NCBI GenBank assembly: GCA_000934455.1
Contig: KN886641.1
Location: forward strand, 1-23,041
Source of the DNA: Apostichopus parvimensis
Taxonomy: Eukaryota > Echinodermata > Holothuroidea > Aspidochirotida > Stichopodidae
Reading direction: 5' to 3'
DNA: 23,041 nt
The stretch's first letter is position 1, and each line of letters begins with the position of its first letter. Positions 11,059 through 20,512 of this stretch are shown one piece after another. A program made the position numbers and the translations under genes. The notes beneath the pieces were generated by a model that saw only the letters and a list, made by a program, of their open reading frames with translations, was not told the origin of the DNA and did not search any database.

Positions 11059-11395
11059 AAGATTTTGATCAAGTAGCAATTCACACAATGCTTGAAAGGC
11101 TTAATGTGTAGAAGTTTGATTTGCTTCTTTAAACTTAAAGAGCAATTTTATTATAGATTATTAAAGATTTTCCATCACCTTGTTATGCTATCCAAAACGA
11201 AAATTTGCACTGATAGCTTACCAACAGCCATTTAATAGCTTTTAATTTCAAGTATTAACATTTTTAATCGATTTTTACTAAGATTTTGAGTAACCATTCA
11301 CACAATGCTTGAAAGGTCTAATGTTTAAAATTGTGCTTTGCATCTTTGTAGTTGCAGAACAATTTTACAGACTTAAAAGGTTTTCAAAATCAAAA
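11059..11395. repeat. Direct repeats 217 bp apart
   Basis: ATTCACACAATGCTTGAAAG occurs at 11079 and again at 11296, each preceded by a GATTTTGA-type word and followed by an alignable but diverged stretch that includes AGAACAATTTTA/AGAGCAATTTTA. This is an old tandem duplication; the foldback element follows the second copy. Confidence 0.65.
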
Positions 11396-11439
11396 TAAAA
11401 CAAAAACTGTTAGCAAACTGCAATATCCACTAAAGAGCC

Positions 11440-11564
11440 TAAAAGTAAGTGGGCCTGATGTTTCAATACTAGCAGGATCTTCTTCAGAGGCTAAATGACA
11501 GTTGTCATTCAGCCTCTGAAGAAGATCCTGCTAGGATCAAAACGTCAGGCCCACTTCCTTTTAC
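11440..11564. repeat. Long foldback (hairpin) element
   Basis: The two halves are reverse complements with only two bases (GT) between them. Over the inner 54 bases of each arm I count about five mismatches; the arms share AGCAGGATCTTCTTCAGAGG and AAGTGGGCCTGA. The outermost bases pair less well. An almost loopless 125-bp palindrome is typical of a foldback MITE or of a fragment cut at the centre of an inverted duplication. It has no coding capacity. In a transcript of the host gene it would form a long, nearly perfect RNA stem. Confidence 0.85.
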
Positions 11565-13342
11565 ACATTAAAAGTTTTTGATCATCATGATCATCCATAA
11601 AAAAAAACATTTGTCTCGATAAGTTACAGACTTCCATTGACGTAACCCTCCACTCAGATTATGTTAAGACTTAAACTTGAATTTCTCTGATCAGTGAGCC
11701 TGCTTTGATGTGCAAGGACAGTATTTGAGGGTTGTCTAGTGTGTCCTATGTAGTAATAACCAGATTTATCCTTGTAATTTGCATCAAAGCAGTAGGTTAT
11801 ACCCTTTGCTATTTCAAGTACCAATTTGAGCATGAACTAGTTAAACTAAACTTCGGTAAACTAGTTAAACTTCCTCCTTATAAGTCAGTCCTGCATCATG
11901 AGACACTTTTGCAGCCAGGTAAATGTAATACTGAGGTTGATAATTGGGTATGTTTCTTGCCGTGTCATACACATTTGTCTTGTCAGCTCAGGGGCAGATA
12001 GTTTGTTGATTTCCCCGAGCAGGACGTAGGCTGCTGTCCATCTCACAGTATGTCATTTGCAGTGGATCATGGGAAGACATGGTATTTGTCTTCACTGACA
12101 TGTTAATCATATCGTTTTGTGTGTCAGCTTTTCACACTGAGTTTGCTTCCCCTTCATGCCTGTCACCTCATTGGATATGGATATTGTTGTTATTATTCAT
12201 TTTTTAAGAGAAGAAAGCAACTTCCATCTCGCTTGTTTACACCTTACCTAACGAAGCTTGGGATGGAAAACAGCAAAGAATGCCATTTGTAAGGCCAGTG
12301 GGGTGGTATGGTGGGTATGGTTTGGGACTCAAAATGGCACCAGACTTTTTGTCTGACAGCAATTTTAGAGCTCTCATTTGGCAGCTCCGGGTTAGACGTC
12401 TGTTGTTATCATATCAGCCACAGACTTTTCAAGTCAATACTTTTTGGTCGTTTTTTTTTATTTTTAATCCGATTAATCCTCCCACAGTTTCATTTATTTT
12501 TTCCCCGTTTGCATCTTGTCAACTAACATTTTAACTCGTTTGTTGACAAAACTTACTAGAAAAAATAATAACCCCTGGAAAAGTTTCTCTGGTTTAACTT
12601 GACTCCTTTGCTATCTATAACTATTAAACTGGTGATAAGGGACATTAATAACTTGCTAGATGTTTGCTCTGGATGATAAACTGCAAGTTTGATGAGTGAG
12701 AAAGAAAGTCTTTGCCTCATGCCCCGCTTGCCGTTACCTCGGGAAAAGGCTCTGTCCAATAACGTAGAAATTGCAATGCATCCTTTTTAACATGAAAAGC
12801 AGTAGTAGTTATCTCTTCTCCTAGCATAGATGCAATGAAGCAAAGGCTCTATGGAAGATTTTTTCTTTCATCTTCTTCTTCTTATTTCTCCCACATACAG
12901 TACAGGTACCACCCCTGTAGTCATGAAAAAAAAAATCTAATCGTGTAAAATGTTTTCTGTATTTATGATAGATAGTTAGTGCAGATTTGTCAATAATGAT
13001 GACAAAAATTAAAGAAAACACATTTAATGCAATGAATCTTGTCTGTATTCAAAATTGGACTATCAACGATCAAATAAATTTCTAAAACAGAGCTGTGTAT
13101 CAATAAATGAAATCAATTGAACGATACCATAATGAGGTATTAAAACAATGGCAGAATGTCTTTTACTTTTTGTTAAATTTCATTTTAATAAACTCACAAG
13201 TACGAAATGTCTGTCCCCTCATTAAAGATTGGCCATTGGAAAAATATTAATTTTTTAATCTTTTTTAATCATCCCACTATTTTCACCGTGGCTGTGCATG
13301 TTGATCCCAAATGACCTCTGAACCATTTCATTTTTTCTGCAG

Positions 13343-13405
13343 GATTTCATGTTCTTTGAGCGTTCTGGCAACCAGAAGGATCAAAACAAATCAGGGTTCT
13401 ACTGA
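13343..13405 (+). CDS. PLSCR: PLSCR alternative last exon E1 (vertebrate-like tail)
   Basis: The acceptor TTTTTTCTGCAG is followed by a phase-0 frame of 20 codons plus TGA: DFMFFERSGNQKDQNKSGFY. The first five residues complete the membrane helix begun in exon D. The rest forms the short tail that the family exposes outside the cell or in the lumen. It is close to human PLSCR1, which ends DFMFFESTGSQEQKSGVW, including the ..KSG plus aromatic end. The intron from exon D is 3.4 kb. The sequence after the stop is pyrimidine-rich, and AATAAA lies about 190 bases downstream. E1 resembles the ancestral tail more than E2 does, so it is probably the older version. Confidence that it is real coding sequence is high; relative use is unknown. 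Confidence 0.88.
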   Translation, partial: DFMFFERSGNQKDQNKSGFY

Positions 13406-13597
13406 TCAACTACTCACCGCTTCTCCCTATTATTTTTTTCATCATCTTTATCCTCAATCTGAGCTCTCCTGTTTTGTTTTTTTTTATTCCCCTCCTGCCT
13501 CACCTTCTCACATTTTTGAATAACTTTTTGAATATTAAAATCTCTATAAATGTTGTATTCTCATTGTACGTCTCTCATATCATCCCTTGAATTAAAA

Positions 13598-13603
13598 AAT
13601 AAA
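13598..13603 (+). terminator. Candidate poly(A) signal for E1 transcripts
   Basis: This is a canonical AATAAA about 190 bases after the E1 stop codon, in an A/T-rich stretch. No other AATAAA lies between the stop and here. Assignment rests on position only. Confidence 0.45.
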
Positions 13604-13692
13604 TTTACATAACAATGTTACCGACCTTTTGACACCACTGAACTCGGGTTTCATTTAACACAATTGTGTCCTGGAGGTACACTAAGTATGAA

Positions 13693-13705
13693 TGACCTTT
13701 GACCT
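13693..13705 (-). promoter_or_regulatory. Perfect DR1 nuclear-receptor site
   Basis: TGACCTTTGACCT reads AGGTCAAAGGTCA on the other strand. This is the ideal direct repeat with one-base spacing bound by HNF4, RXR, COUP-TF and PPAR heterodimers. It lies about 290 bases after the E1 stop. A 13-base match can occur by chance, so function is not shown. Confidence 0.35.
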
Positions 13706-16158
13706 TGTGTACCGGCCAGACAGGTAATAATCTGTCCATTATTTTGATGCTGTATTATTCTGTGTTGGTTTCATCCCAATCTGGTGTTGAAGTACACTCA
13801 CACTGCTAAAATGTTCCAATGTGTAGTTAAGGTAGATGGGAAAAGTACAGATGTGGAGTGGGAGACGGGTAAGTATCGTAGCTCGTAAAGCCCCAAACCA
13901 GTAAGTCTTGGGGATTTAAAGGCAGAAACAAAATATACAATCCAACACGAAATGACAATAGTAAGGCTATCAATTTACGTAATGAACAATCTTTATATTT
14001 GAAGATTAATTACTTAAAACTCCATCGTGCCAAACCTTACTTCTCTATAGAATTCCTAACCATTGCCTAAATCCCTGGTATTCATACTGAGGGTCGAGAT
14101 TTCATTCTAGAGTCACAAAAATATTTTGGAGGTCACTGAAAAATTTTTGGAGAAAAAAAATTAGCCAATATTTGTCTTAAGAAAAAGGATGACAAATCTT
14201 GTACATGTAAATTACTTCATAAGATGTATAATATAAAATCATTTTGCAACTAAGCTCTCGTAGTCATGTAAAAAATGTTTCACATTGTTTGGGGGAGGGG
14301 GGAGGGTCAAAACTGGGAAATAGGGCTGTTTTCTCAAGTTTTGAAGAATGCCTTTGCATGTAATGCATGATATTTTCCAATAATATTGAATTAACGATTA
14401 AATATATTAATTAAATATCCTGATTAAATCGAGGGGCTACACTCTTGCTTGCTGTTCAAATGGTGCGTGGGAGAGTGATTAATCTTCTAGGAGGGTAAAA
14501 ACCTGGATTATCAAGACAGATCAGTTCGGAAAATTGTCAGAATATGTACAAATAGAATCAAGAAAATGATATTTTCAGATACATTTTCGGGTGGCTTGCC
14601 CTGTTATTGTAAATGCGATGAAAAATATGTTGAATAAATGTGAAATGTAACATTGGATATTAATTGCCAAAATAAAAGGGGGGAAAAAGGAGAATTACCC
14701 AATGATGCTGTGTAGTTGTGTCCACAAAACAGCGCGTATTCGTTAATGGAAATTTACTGTTCCGAACTGTAAAGGGAGAAACTTATGGTCCTGTGAACTA
14801 TGATACACGACACAACGGTTGTGTTTCGCATCAGGATACAGGGAAGTCATGATAATCCAAGTTCTTACTGTTGGTGGTGGTGTCGACTGGAGTAACATTT
14901 AATACTTGCTTTGTAGTGTAATGTGTGTGATCAAATGTTTTTTAAGGCAAACAATCTTTCCTCCATTGAATGATTTTAGGCCGATTTTTTATTAAATGTT
15001 TTCTTTATTTCTACTGATAAGCTTTGCCAAATATGTGAGAATATTTCCTTAACACAGCGATGCTAGCATGAAAAGTGTGATAGATCAAACTCTTATGGTG
15101 ACGGTTGTCAGGTCCACCTAACTATAGCTTGTAGTAGTGGGAAAAATTAATATGGTGGTTAATAGAGTCTCTCAGAATCGATATTAACCTTCTTTTATAA
15201 TATTCGTAGTACTGTAATCTCCATGAATTTGCTATTTGAACTTTCATATTAGTTTGTGATGATGTTTCTCAAGTTTTTATATATATTTTGGAGGGAGGGG
15301 GGTTGGGGGAGGGGAAATGTAGAACATTAGCCTATTCCTGGTCTGCTAAATATCAAACTTCTCAAGATTGGGAAGGAGCCTCCCCTTTCATTTATGAATA
15401 CAATGAAGTTAAAACAATGTAGCAAGAAGCTATTAATTAACAAGTCATTAAGTTACTTGCAAGGTTTGTTTGACTACTATTACAGAGGAAGGTTATTGCA
15501 TATGTGATAGGAATTTGTACTAGCTTAAATTTCATAATTTTGAAATGACTGGACAGCTCATATCATAATAAAAATGATAATAAAATTTGACATAAGTAAA
15601 ACATCTGTTTTGGTAAATGCCATGTGAAAAATTTAAAGTCTGCCCAATCCCTCCTTCAAAAGGTGGTGAGTTAAAAATAACAACTCATGATGTAGATTTT
15701 TCTTGACATATAACTAACAATTTTATTATAAGTACTTCATAAAACATTGCACACAGCCAGGCAATGTTATAAACTCATTTCAGTTTTGTATTGGTCTTTT
15801 TCCCACCCTGCAAAATAAATTTGCTCTTTGATACATACTCTTTGTTAAGGTTTTGTATGGACTATTTTAAAATTGTAAGATATAGTAGGATCCCAGTCTG
15901 AATTTATTGTACAATCAACTCTGGTCTGTTTGTGAACTTGACACCCTATCAGTTGTTAACAAGTTGTATAAACGTATTACATGTCTATAACAAATCGATT
16001 GTCAAACAGTAACACTGTCTCTGCATCTGTTTGTTGCATTAAAAATCACGCATGTTGCAGCCAAATCCAATGTTTGGTTGAAACCCTCTTACATCTGTGT
16101 ATTGCTGTGCCATCTTTAACTCTCACATCACTGAACTTTTTTTCTTTCTTCTCCACAT

Positions 16159-16180
16159 CCCCCCCCCCCCCCCCCCCCCC
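16159..16180 (+). repeat. 22-base poly-C tract
   Basis: An uninterrupted C run, the longest homopolymer of its kind in the window. The exact length is prone to sequencing error. Confidence 0.8.
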
Positions 16181-17440
16181 GCTCTCACTTTTGTTAACTC
16201 TTCATTTAGTATCCATCAAACTTTTGCTCTATGTGAACCTATACCAAAAGTCCATGTTTTCCATGGATGCATTCACTGTTTGTTTACACACCAACCATTT
16301 TATATTTTCTACATTTTTCTATGATTAGTAAATAGCAAGGGAAAAAATTTTTAAAATAAGATATCATTTTATAATGCAGCAGTGTGTTTTTGCAGTGTAA
16401 TGTATCGTGCTGGGCAAAGACTTTGATTCAACCTACATTTTATTATAGGCTATCACATAAAAAAGGTTTCCAAAAGATGTTTATGAAAATCGCTCTGGTA
16501 GATAAAGTGTTGATATGATTCCAGTGGAACGTTAGGCTACAACGTTTTTTATTAGCTGGTGAATGCTCAGCCTAGCCTAACGTACAGCCTTGTATAAGGC
16601 CTAAACATGGACGCTGGTCAATATTGGCACGAAGTGCTTCAGCTATAATAGCTAGTCGATTCTTTCCCCTTTAACGCATGAAGGGGGAAGGGGGGAGGGG
16701 GGCGACGTATAGCACATGCAGAGAACGATGAAGTAGTCCATTGAACCGAGTATGATTGGCAGGTAGTGCACAAGATTGGCTCATTGTTAATAATATTTGT
16801 ATTGTTTACTTAGCAGCTGAACTGGAGTTGCATTTAAACAGCTAAAGGGTTACCGTCCATTCCATTATTTACATTCCTACCAAGGTCAATAGGTCAATGC
16901 TCTTTCGTCATTCTATCAATAAGAGCAGTTTTCTCTGATGTATCTGCAATTTAAATTGTAAACGGTGGGGTTGGTGTTAATAGTGTATTGGTCATGGTAA
17001 CATGTTCTGGCTTTTTCAGATGACAGTTTGCTCGTTTTCCCCCTAAAAATTCTTCTTTTTTTGTTATAGTGATATTGGTTAAATTTCAAACAAATGTCAA
17101 CATTTAACAGATTCAGTCTTAGTATATATAGTTCAGTTTAGTGTTCATGACATGAATATGCAAACATGTTGCGTTTTGCATTTCTGTTTTTGTTTGTTGA
17201 GATTTTGAAGCCGAGAATAAAGACTGAATCATCTGGCCAACTCTTCTCGCCAATTCATTCCCACATTACCCCTTTGGTTACTCTCTTGTTGCTGCTCTGG
17301 AATCTAAGCATATTTTTTAGCTTAAACATAAAAATATTCCTTTTCGCAGTTTCGTGGTAACTCGTTGACATCTCTTGCTAGCCAGGTTATTTGCGAGTTG
17401 TGTTTCACTGCTATCTGGTTACCCAACCATTTTGGATGGA

Positions 17441-18877
17441 GGGGGGGGGGGGGGGGGGGCATGATTGGAAATTTGTAATCTTCTATGAATGTATGTCAAT
17501 AAAAGAATGTTCTGAAAACGTAGCAAGGAATGATTATGTATGTAAAGGGTATGCATGAATGTCTTAATGGTTTATCCATTGTCAGCAAAATATATTTGAC
17601 GTTAACAAATTATTTCTAAGATTTTGTTTACATTTGTTTTGCCTCATATTTATTTATTTATTTATTTAGTTATTTATGTTTTTAACCTTTATTTTAGACA
17701 ATTGTGATGGCATTATGGTGTGCCATTGTCCAAGAAACAAATGATGACCTTAATAATAAACATTCCATCGATCGCACTGGTTAATTATTTTTGTAAAGTT
17801 CTATAATCATTTTTTTTTTTTATAGGAAAGTTTAAAAAAACAAATTGATCGTTTAGGTCATGTATAGTGCTTCATCAAAATTAATAAATAAATTGCATCG
17901 GTGAAAAACAAAGTTAGTAAACCGAAATCCGATGTATACAAATCTAACCCTAGTCTTACTGCAAACTTGTGTTAATGACAACATGTGATTTTTTTTCTGT
18001 GAGGTTGAAAAAAGGGCTGACGTACAGTACATTGCAATGATGCTTCTACTTTCGGTGAGCCGATTGGTGGAGATGGGCATGGAGCTGTGGGAGACGGGGG
18101 GGGGGGGGGTTAAACAGATCCAGGCGTTATAGGGGTGTACATCTCCTCCCTATTACAACCACACAGAACGATGTATTAACATACAGTTACAAAACCATGT
18201 GTGTAGACCAAATTTCTAGGCTAAAATACATCAGGATTTCATGTCTCAAAGGGGTTTTTTTTGGGGGGGGGGGGAAGGGGTTTGGAGGGAGAGAAGGGGA
18301 TAAGTCTTCTAATAATGGAAATAATGTATCATTTAGTGTACTGTGTACGTACCCTGCATACTGCTTATATAGTCAACCCTGTGAAGTCCATGATATGAAA
18401 TGATAGGCCCACGTATTTATGACCTTTGAAAAACTTTAGGCTAGAATGTGTTGCTGTTATTCATGTCATTGTGACCTGTTTCATCTGAGTCAGGACCCTT
18501 TAAAGAAGGGAAGGCATACATCTGGATTAGGACCGTATCCAGTAGTTCGGAGTTGAGGGGGGGGGGGAGTGGGGGTGAGCACCAAAAGGGTAAATATGTA
18601 TACATTTGTGTGCTGTATATTGTGACTTTATAGTCGCTGGTGCTTCAACCGAGTGGTGTGTTACCATTCGTTTAGCTACGAAGTCTGCTGGTAGAGCAGA
18701 TTGTATGGTTTGGTACTAGTTTGTAGACAGACAGCACCACCACTATGGTACTGTAGCAGTACAGGCGAGAAACAACTATTCTTGTAGTTTCGAAAAAAAA
18801 GTCCTGTGGTGGTAAATTGATATGTCCTATGCCCATAGGCGTGGGAGCCCAATTTGATTTGGGGGGGGGGGGGGGGG
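17441..18877 (+). repeat. Cluster of five long poly-G tracts
   Basis: Uninterrupted G runs lie at 17441-17459 (19), 18096-18109 (14), 18263-18274 (12), 18557-18567 (11) and 18861-18877 (17). The last is part of the inverted-repeat element. All lie on the non-template strand within 2.2 kb before exon E2. Confidence 0.8.
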
Positions 18878-19210
18878 CTGTAACAACTTGCCCGAAAAAT
18901 ATAACCAAAATTTTTCGCGCGCTTTCACCATTCTAATGTGCATATAGGCATGAATCGCTTATTGCATCGCATGCCAATAACATACAATCATTTGCCGTGT
19001 TATTACCCTTCCATATTGGTTAGAATTATTGGGGAAGTCGTTACAATAATAATGATGATAATAATATCAGTTTAACAATTGAAAAACATATTGCAAATTA
19101 TTTTTGTTTCAGTAGGTGCCCGAAAAATGATCATGATATTGCCCGAATTTTCACAAAAATTCTTGGTTGGAGGCGGCTGCATCCCCCAGCCCCCGCCTCC
19201 TATGCCTATG
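18834..19210. mobile_element. Non-autonomous element with terminal inverted repeats (MITE-like)
   Basis: The left end begins CATAGGCGTGGGAGCC. The reverse complement of the right end begins CATAGGCATAGGAGGC, 13 of 16 bases the same. The interior holds a 17-G tract (18861-18877), two similar TGCCCGAA(AA)-type motifs near 19120 and 19139, and a small hairpin (GGAGGCGG at 19169, CCGCCTCC at 19193). There is no open frame, so it would depend on a transposase elsewhere. A target-site duplication is not obvious, so the exact ends and the superfamily are uncertain. Confidence 0.6.
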
Positions 19211-19399
19211 CCCCCAACATTTGTCTCAGAACTATAATTTCTATACAATTAGATACTAAAAAAATTAAAGAAAGAAAGAAATTGCTGGAACACTTATTTC
19301 ATGTTTTGGGAGAATTCAGTTTGACTATTTTAAACCCCTTTTTAGTATCACTATAAATATACCATTTTAATTATACTGTTAATTATTAACCTGACCTTA

Positions 19400-19470
19400 A
19401 AGGCCCGGTCACACTACAGCGATATTTTATCGGAATACGGTCCGATTTTTCCGATTTTAGGCCGAAGAGT
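19400..19470. mobile_element. Fragment of a dispersed repeat beginning GGCCCGGTCACACT
   Basis: GGCCCGGTCACACTACAGCG followed by CGGAATACGGTCCGATTTTTCC-like sequence resembles the end of non-autonomous DNA elements that I recall from several marine animal genomes. No matching inverted end (AGTGTGACCGGGCC) occurs in the window, so only one end is present. It lies about 250 bases upstream of exon E2. Confidence 0.3.
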
Positions 19471-19653
19471 GAGGTTTGTGGTAGTGAATGTAATGAATGC
19501 AGTGGAATATTCGAATACCTATTAACAGGATGGTTTAAGATTACCCGTGAAGATCATTGGCAACTTCCGCAGTGGAATTTTAATTTTGATTTGCAGAGAT
19601 AGATTGTAATCATACTAAGTGTTGTTCTTCTCTGTTTTTATTTTTATTTTCAG

Positions 19654-19725
19654 GATTTTATGTTTTACGAAGAAAAGAAGAAAGATGGTGACGACGAAAA
19701 GAAAGGATTTGCAAAGATAAAATAA
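19654..19725 (+). CDS. PLSCR: PLSCR alternative last exon E2 (charged lysine/acid tail)
   Basis: A very long pyrimidine tract (about 19624-19653) ending TTTTCAG is followed by a phase-0 frame of 23 codons plus TAA. It reads DFMFYEEKKKDGDDEKKGFA and then KIK. DFMFY again completes the membrane helix of exon D, but the tail differs entirely from E1: seven lysines and six acidic residues in the last 18 positions. The intron from exon D would be 9.7 kb with E1 skipped. No other scramblase exon lies between E1 and E2, so this is unlikely to be the end of a tandem paralogue. It is best read as an alternative last exon that arose by exon duplication. The acceptor looks stronger than that of E1. Confidence 0.85.
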   Translation, partial: DFMFYEEKKKDGDDEKKGFAKIK

Positions 19726-19982
19726 GAATGAGAGCCTGTTTATTAGTTGTTATAGTGTTGGTTAAAATGGTTATAGGGTAAATGATGGCACTGCGCAGAC
19801 GCATGCAGTTGTCAAAAGTTTGTACTTAACAGTTATAGTGGCTATTGGTGTATCTGGAAGGTATTCAAAACGGTGTAATATGTTATAATGGTCTTCTTTT
19901 TTTCTTTTCTTTTTTCATTTATCCAACGATAAAGAATATCTCATTGCTCTAAAGTACAACGCTTCGTTCTTATTTTAACATG

Positions 19983-19988
19983 ATTAAA
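19983..19988 (+). terminator. Candidate poly(A) signal for E2 transcripts
   Basis: This is ATTAAA, the commonest variant signal, about 260 bases after the E2 stop codon. No canonical AATAAA occurs earlier in this flank; the next is at 21649-21654, which would give a 3' UTR near 1.9 kb that includes the tandem duplication at 20513. The choice between them is uncertain. Confidence 0.3.
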
Positions 19989-20115
19989 TTAATCAATTCT
20001 ATACATAAATCAACATGGAAGACATAAACCACTGTGTGATTAGGGTGGTGTATTACGTCAAGTCAAGTATCGGGAGTCCGCTAGATCATCGGGGACGAAA
20101 ATATTACACAACCAT

Positions 20116-20171
20116 GATCCTGGTTCAAGGTTACCATGGTAACCAAGGTAACATCGATCCTGGTTCAAGGT
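20116..20171. repeat. 16-bp perfect palindrome between two 16-bp direct repeats
   Basis: GATCCTGGTTCAAGGT occurs at 20116-20131 and 20156-20171. The perfect palindrome GGTTACCATGGTAACC occupies 20129-20144. It is compact and symmetrical enough to be a protein-binding site or a relic of a small insertion. Confidence 0.7.
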
Positions 20172-20512
20172 AATGAACGATTTACATTGTATAGGTGTCG
20201 CACCACAATTAATTGCTCCCATTGACTTACACACTAAACTCGTCACTTTCCAAGGCCGCTAGCGTATAGATAGAAGTTTCAACTGACATGTCCTAACCAT
20301 CATATGATATATGATATATTTATTGGGCTATTACCGCACCTTCATCTTTTGCCACCATGCCAACGTTTATATTTTGAGCTAAAAGAGCTCAATGGTTAGC
20401 ATAGTGCTCCTAAACCCCATCTGCCAGCTCTCGCTACGGAATCTTCTTGTTTCACCCAAGATTTCCTAAAATACATTAAATCACTCTTTAATCCTCCAGA
20501 TTTTTGTACCAG

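Larger units (their letters stand above)
9923..13342 (+). other. PLSCR: PLSCR intron D-E1
   Basis: This 3.4-kb intron contains an open read-through frame to 10102, a G-quadruplex-capable stretch (10464-10490), a 13-G tract (10634-10646), a pair of 217-bp-spaced direct repeats (11059-11395) and the long foldback hairpin at 11440-11564. No further exon was found. Confidence 0.75.
13406..19653 (+). other. PLSCR: E1 3' UTR followed by the rest of the D-E2 intron
   Basis: The first 200 bases or so are the likely E1 3' UTR, strongly pyrimidine-rich up to about 13515. The remainder is intronic for E2 transcripts. It holds a perfect DR1 site (13693-13705), G-rich tracts (14291-14306, 15293-15314, 16683-16702), a 22-C run (16159-16180), an ATTT microsatellite near 17649-17680, five G tracts of 11-19 bases between 17441 and 18877, the inverted-repeat element at 18834-19210 and a GGCCCGGTCACACT repeat fragment near 19400. 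No exon other than E2 was recognised. Confidence 0.7.
5315..19725 (+). other. PLSCR: Phospholipid scramblase gene, partial (5' exons missing), two alternative last exons
   Basis: This entry is the gene model: exons 5315-5392, 7542-7671, 8635-8809 and 9761-9922, then either 13343-13405 or 19654-19725. Intron phases are 1, 2, 0 and 0, and every border is GT/AG. The visible protein is about 201 residues with the first ending or 204 with the second, close to the conserved core of human PLSCR1, whose full length is 318. The missing N-terminal part should hold the proline-rich region and the GLEYL...ELLE segment. Family members are palmitoylated, calcium-binding membrane proteins with a single C-terminal helix. 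They are linked to lipid scrambling, signalling and, in vertebrates, antiviral responses, though whether they are the main scramblases in living cells is disputed. Family identity is certain; which paralogue it matches cannot be told from this window. Confidence 0.93.

Noticed and set aside
15981-16328. Two overlapping + strand frames with a run of prolines.
   Set aside because: The proline run is the 22-base poly-C tract; nothing else in the frames is recognisable.
13406-19653. Idea that E2 is the end of a second, tandem scramblase gene.
   Set aside because: None of the conserved core exons (FTGFET, CCTRNCC, PPG/GYV or DADNFG segments) recurs between E1 and E2, so E2 has no partner other than exon D.
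20121-20171. GGTTCAAGG words resembling a tRNA B box.
   Set aside because: No A box, acceptor stem or cloverleaf can be formed around either copy; they belong to a 16-bp direct repeat.
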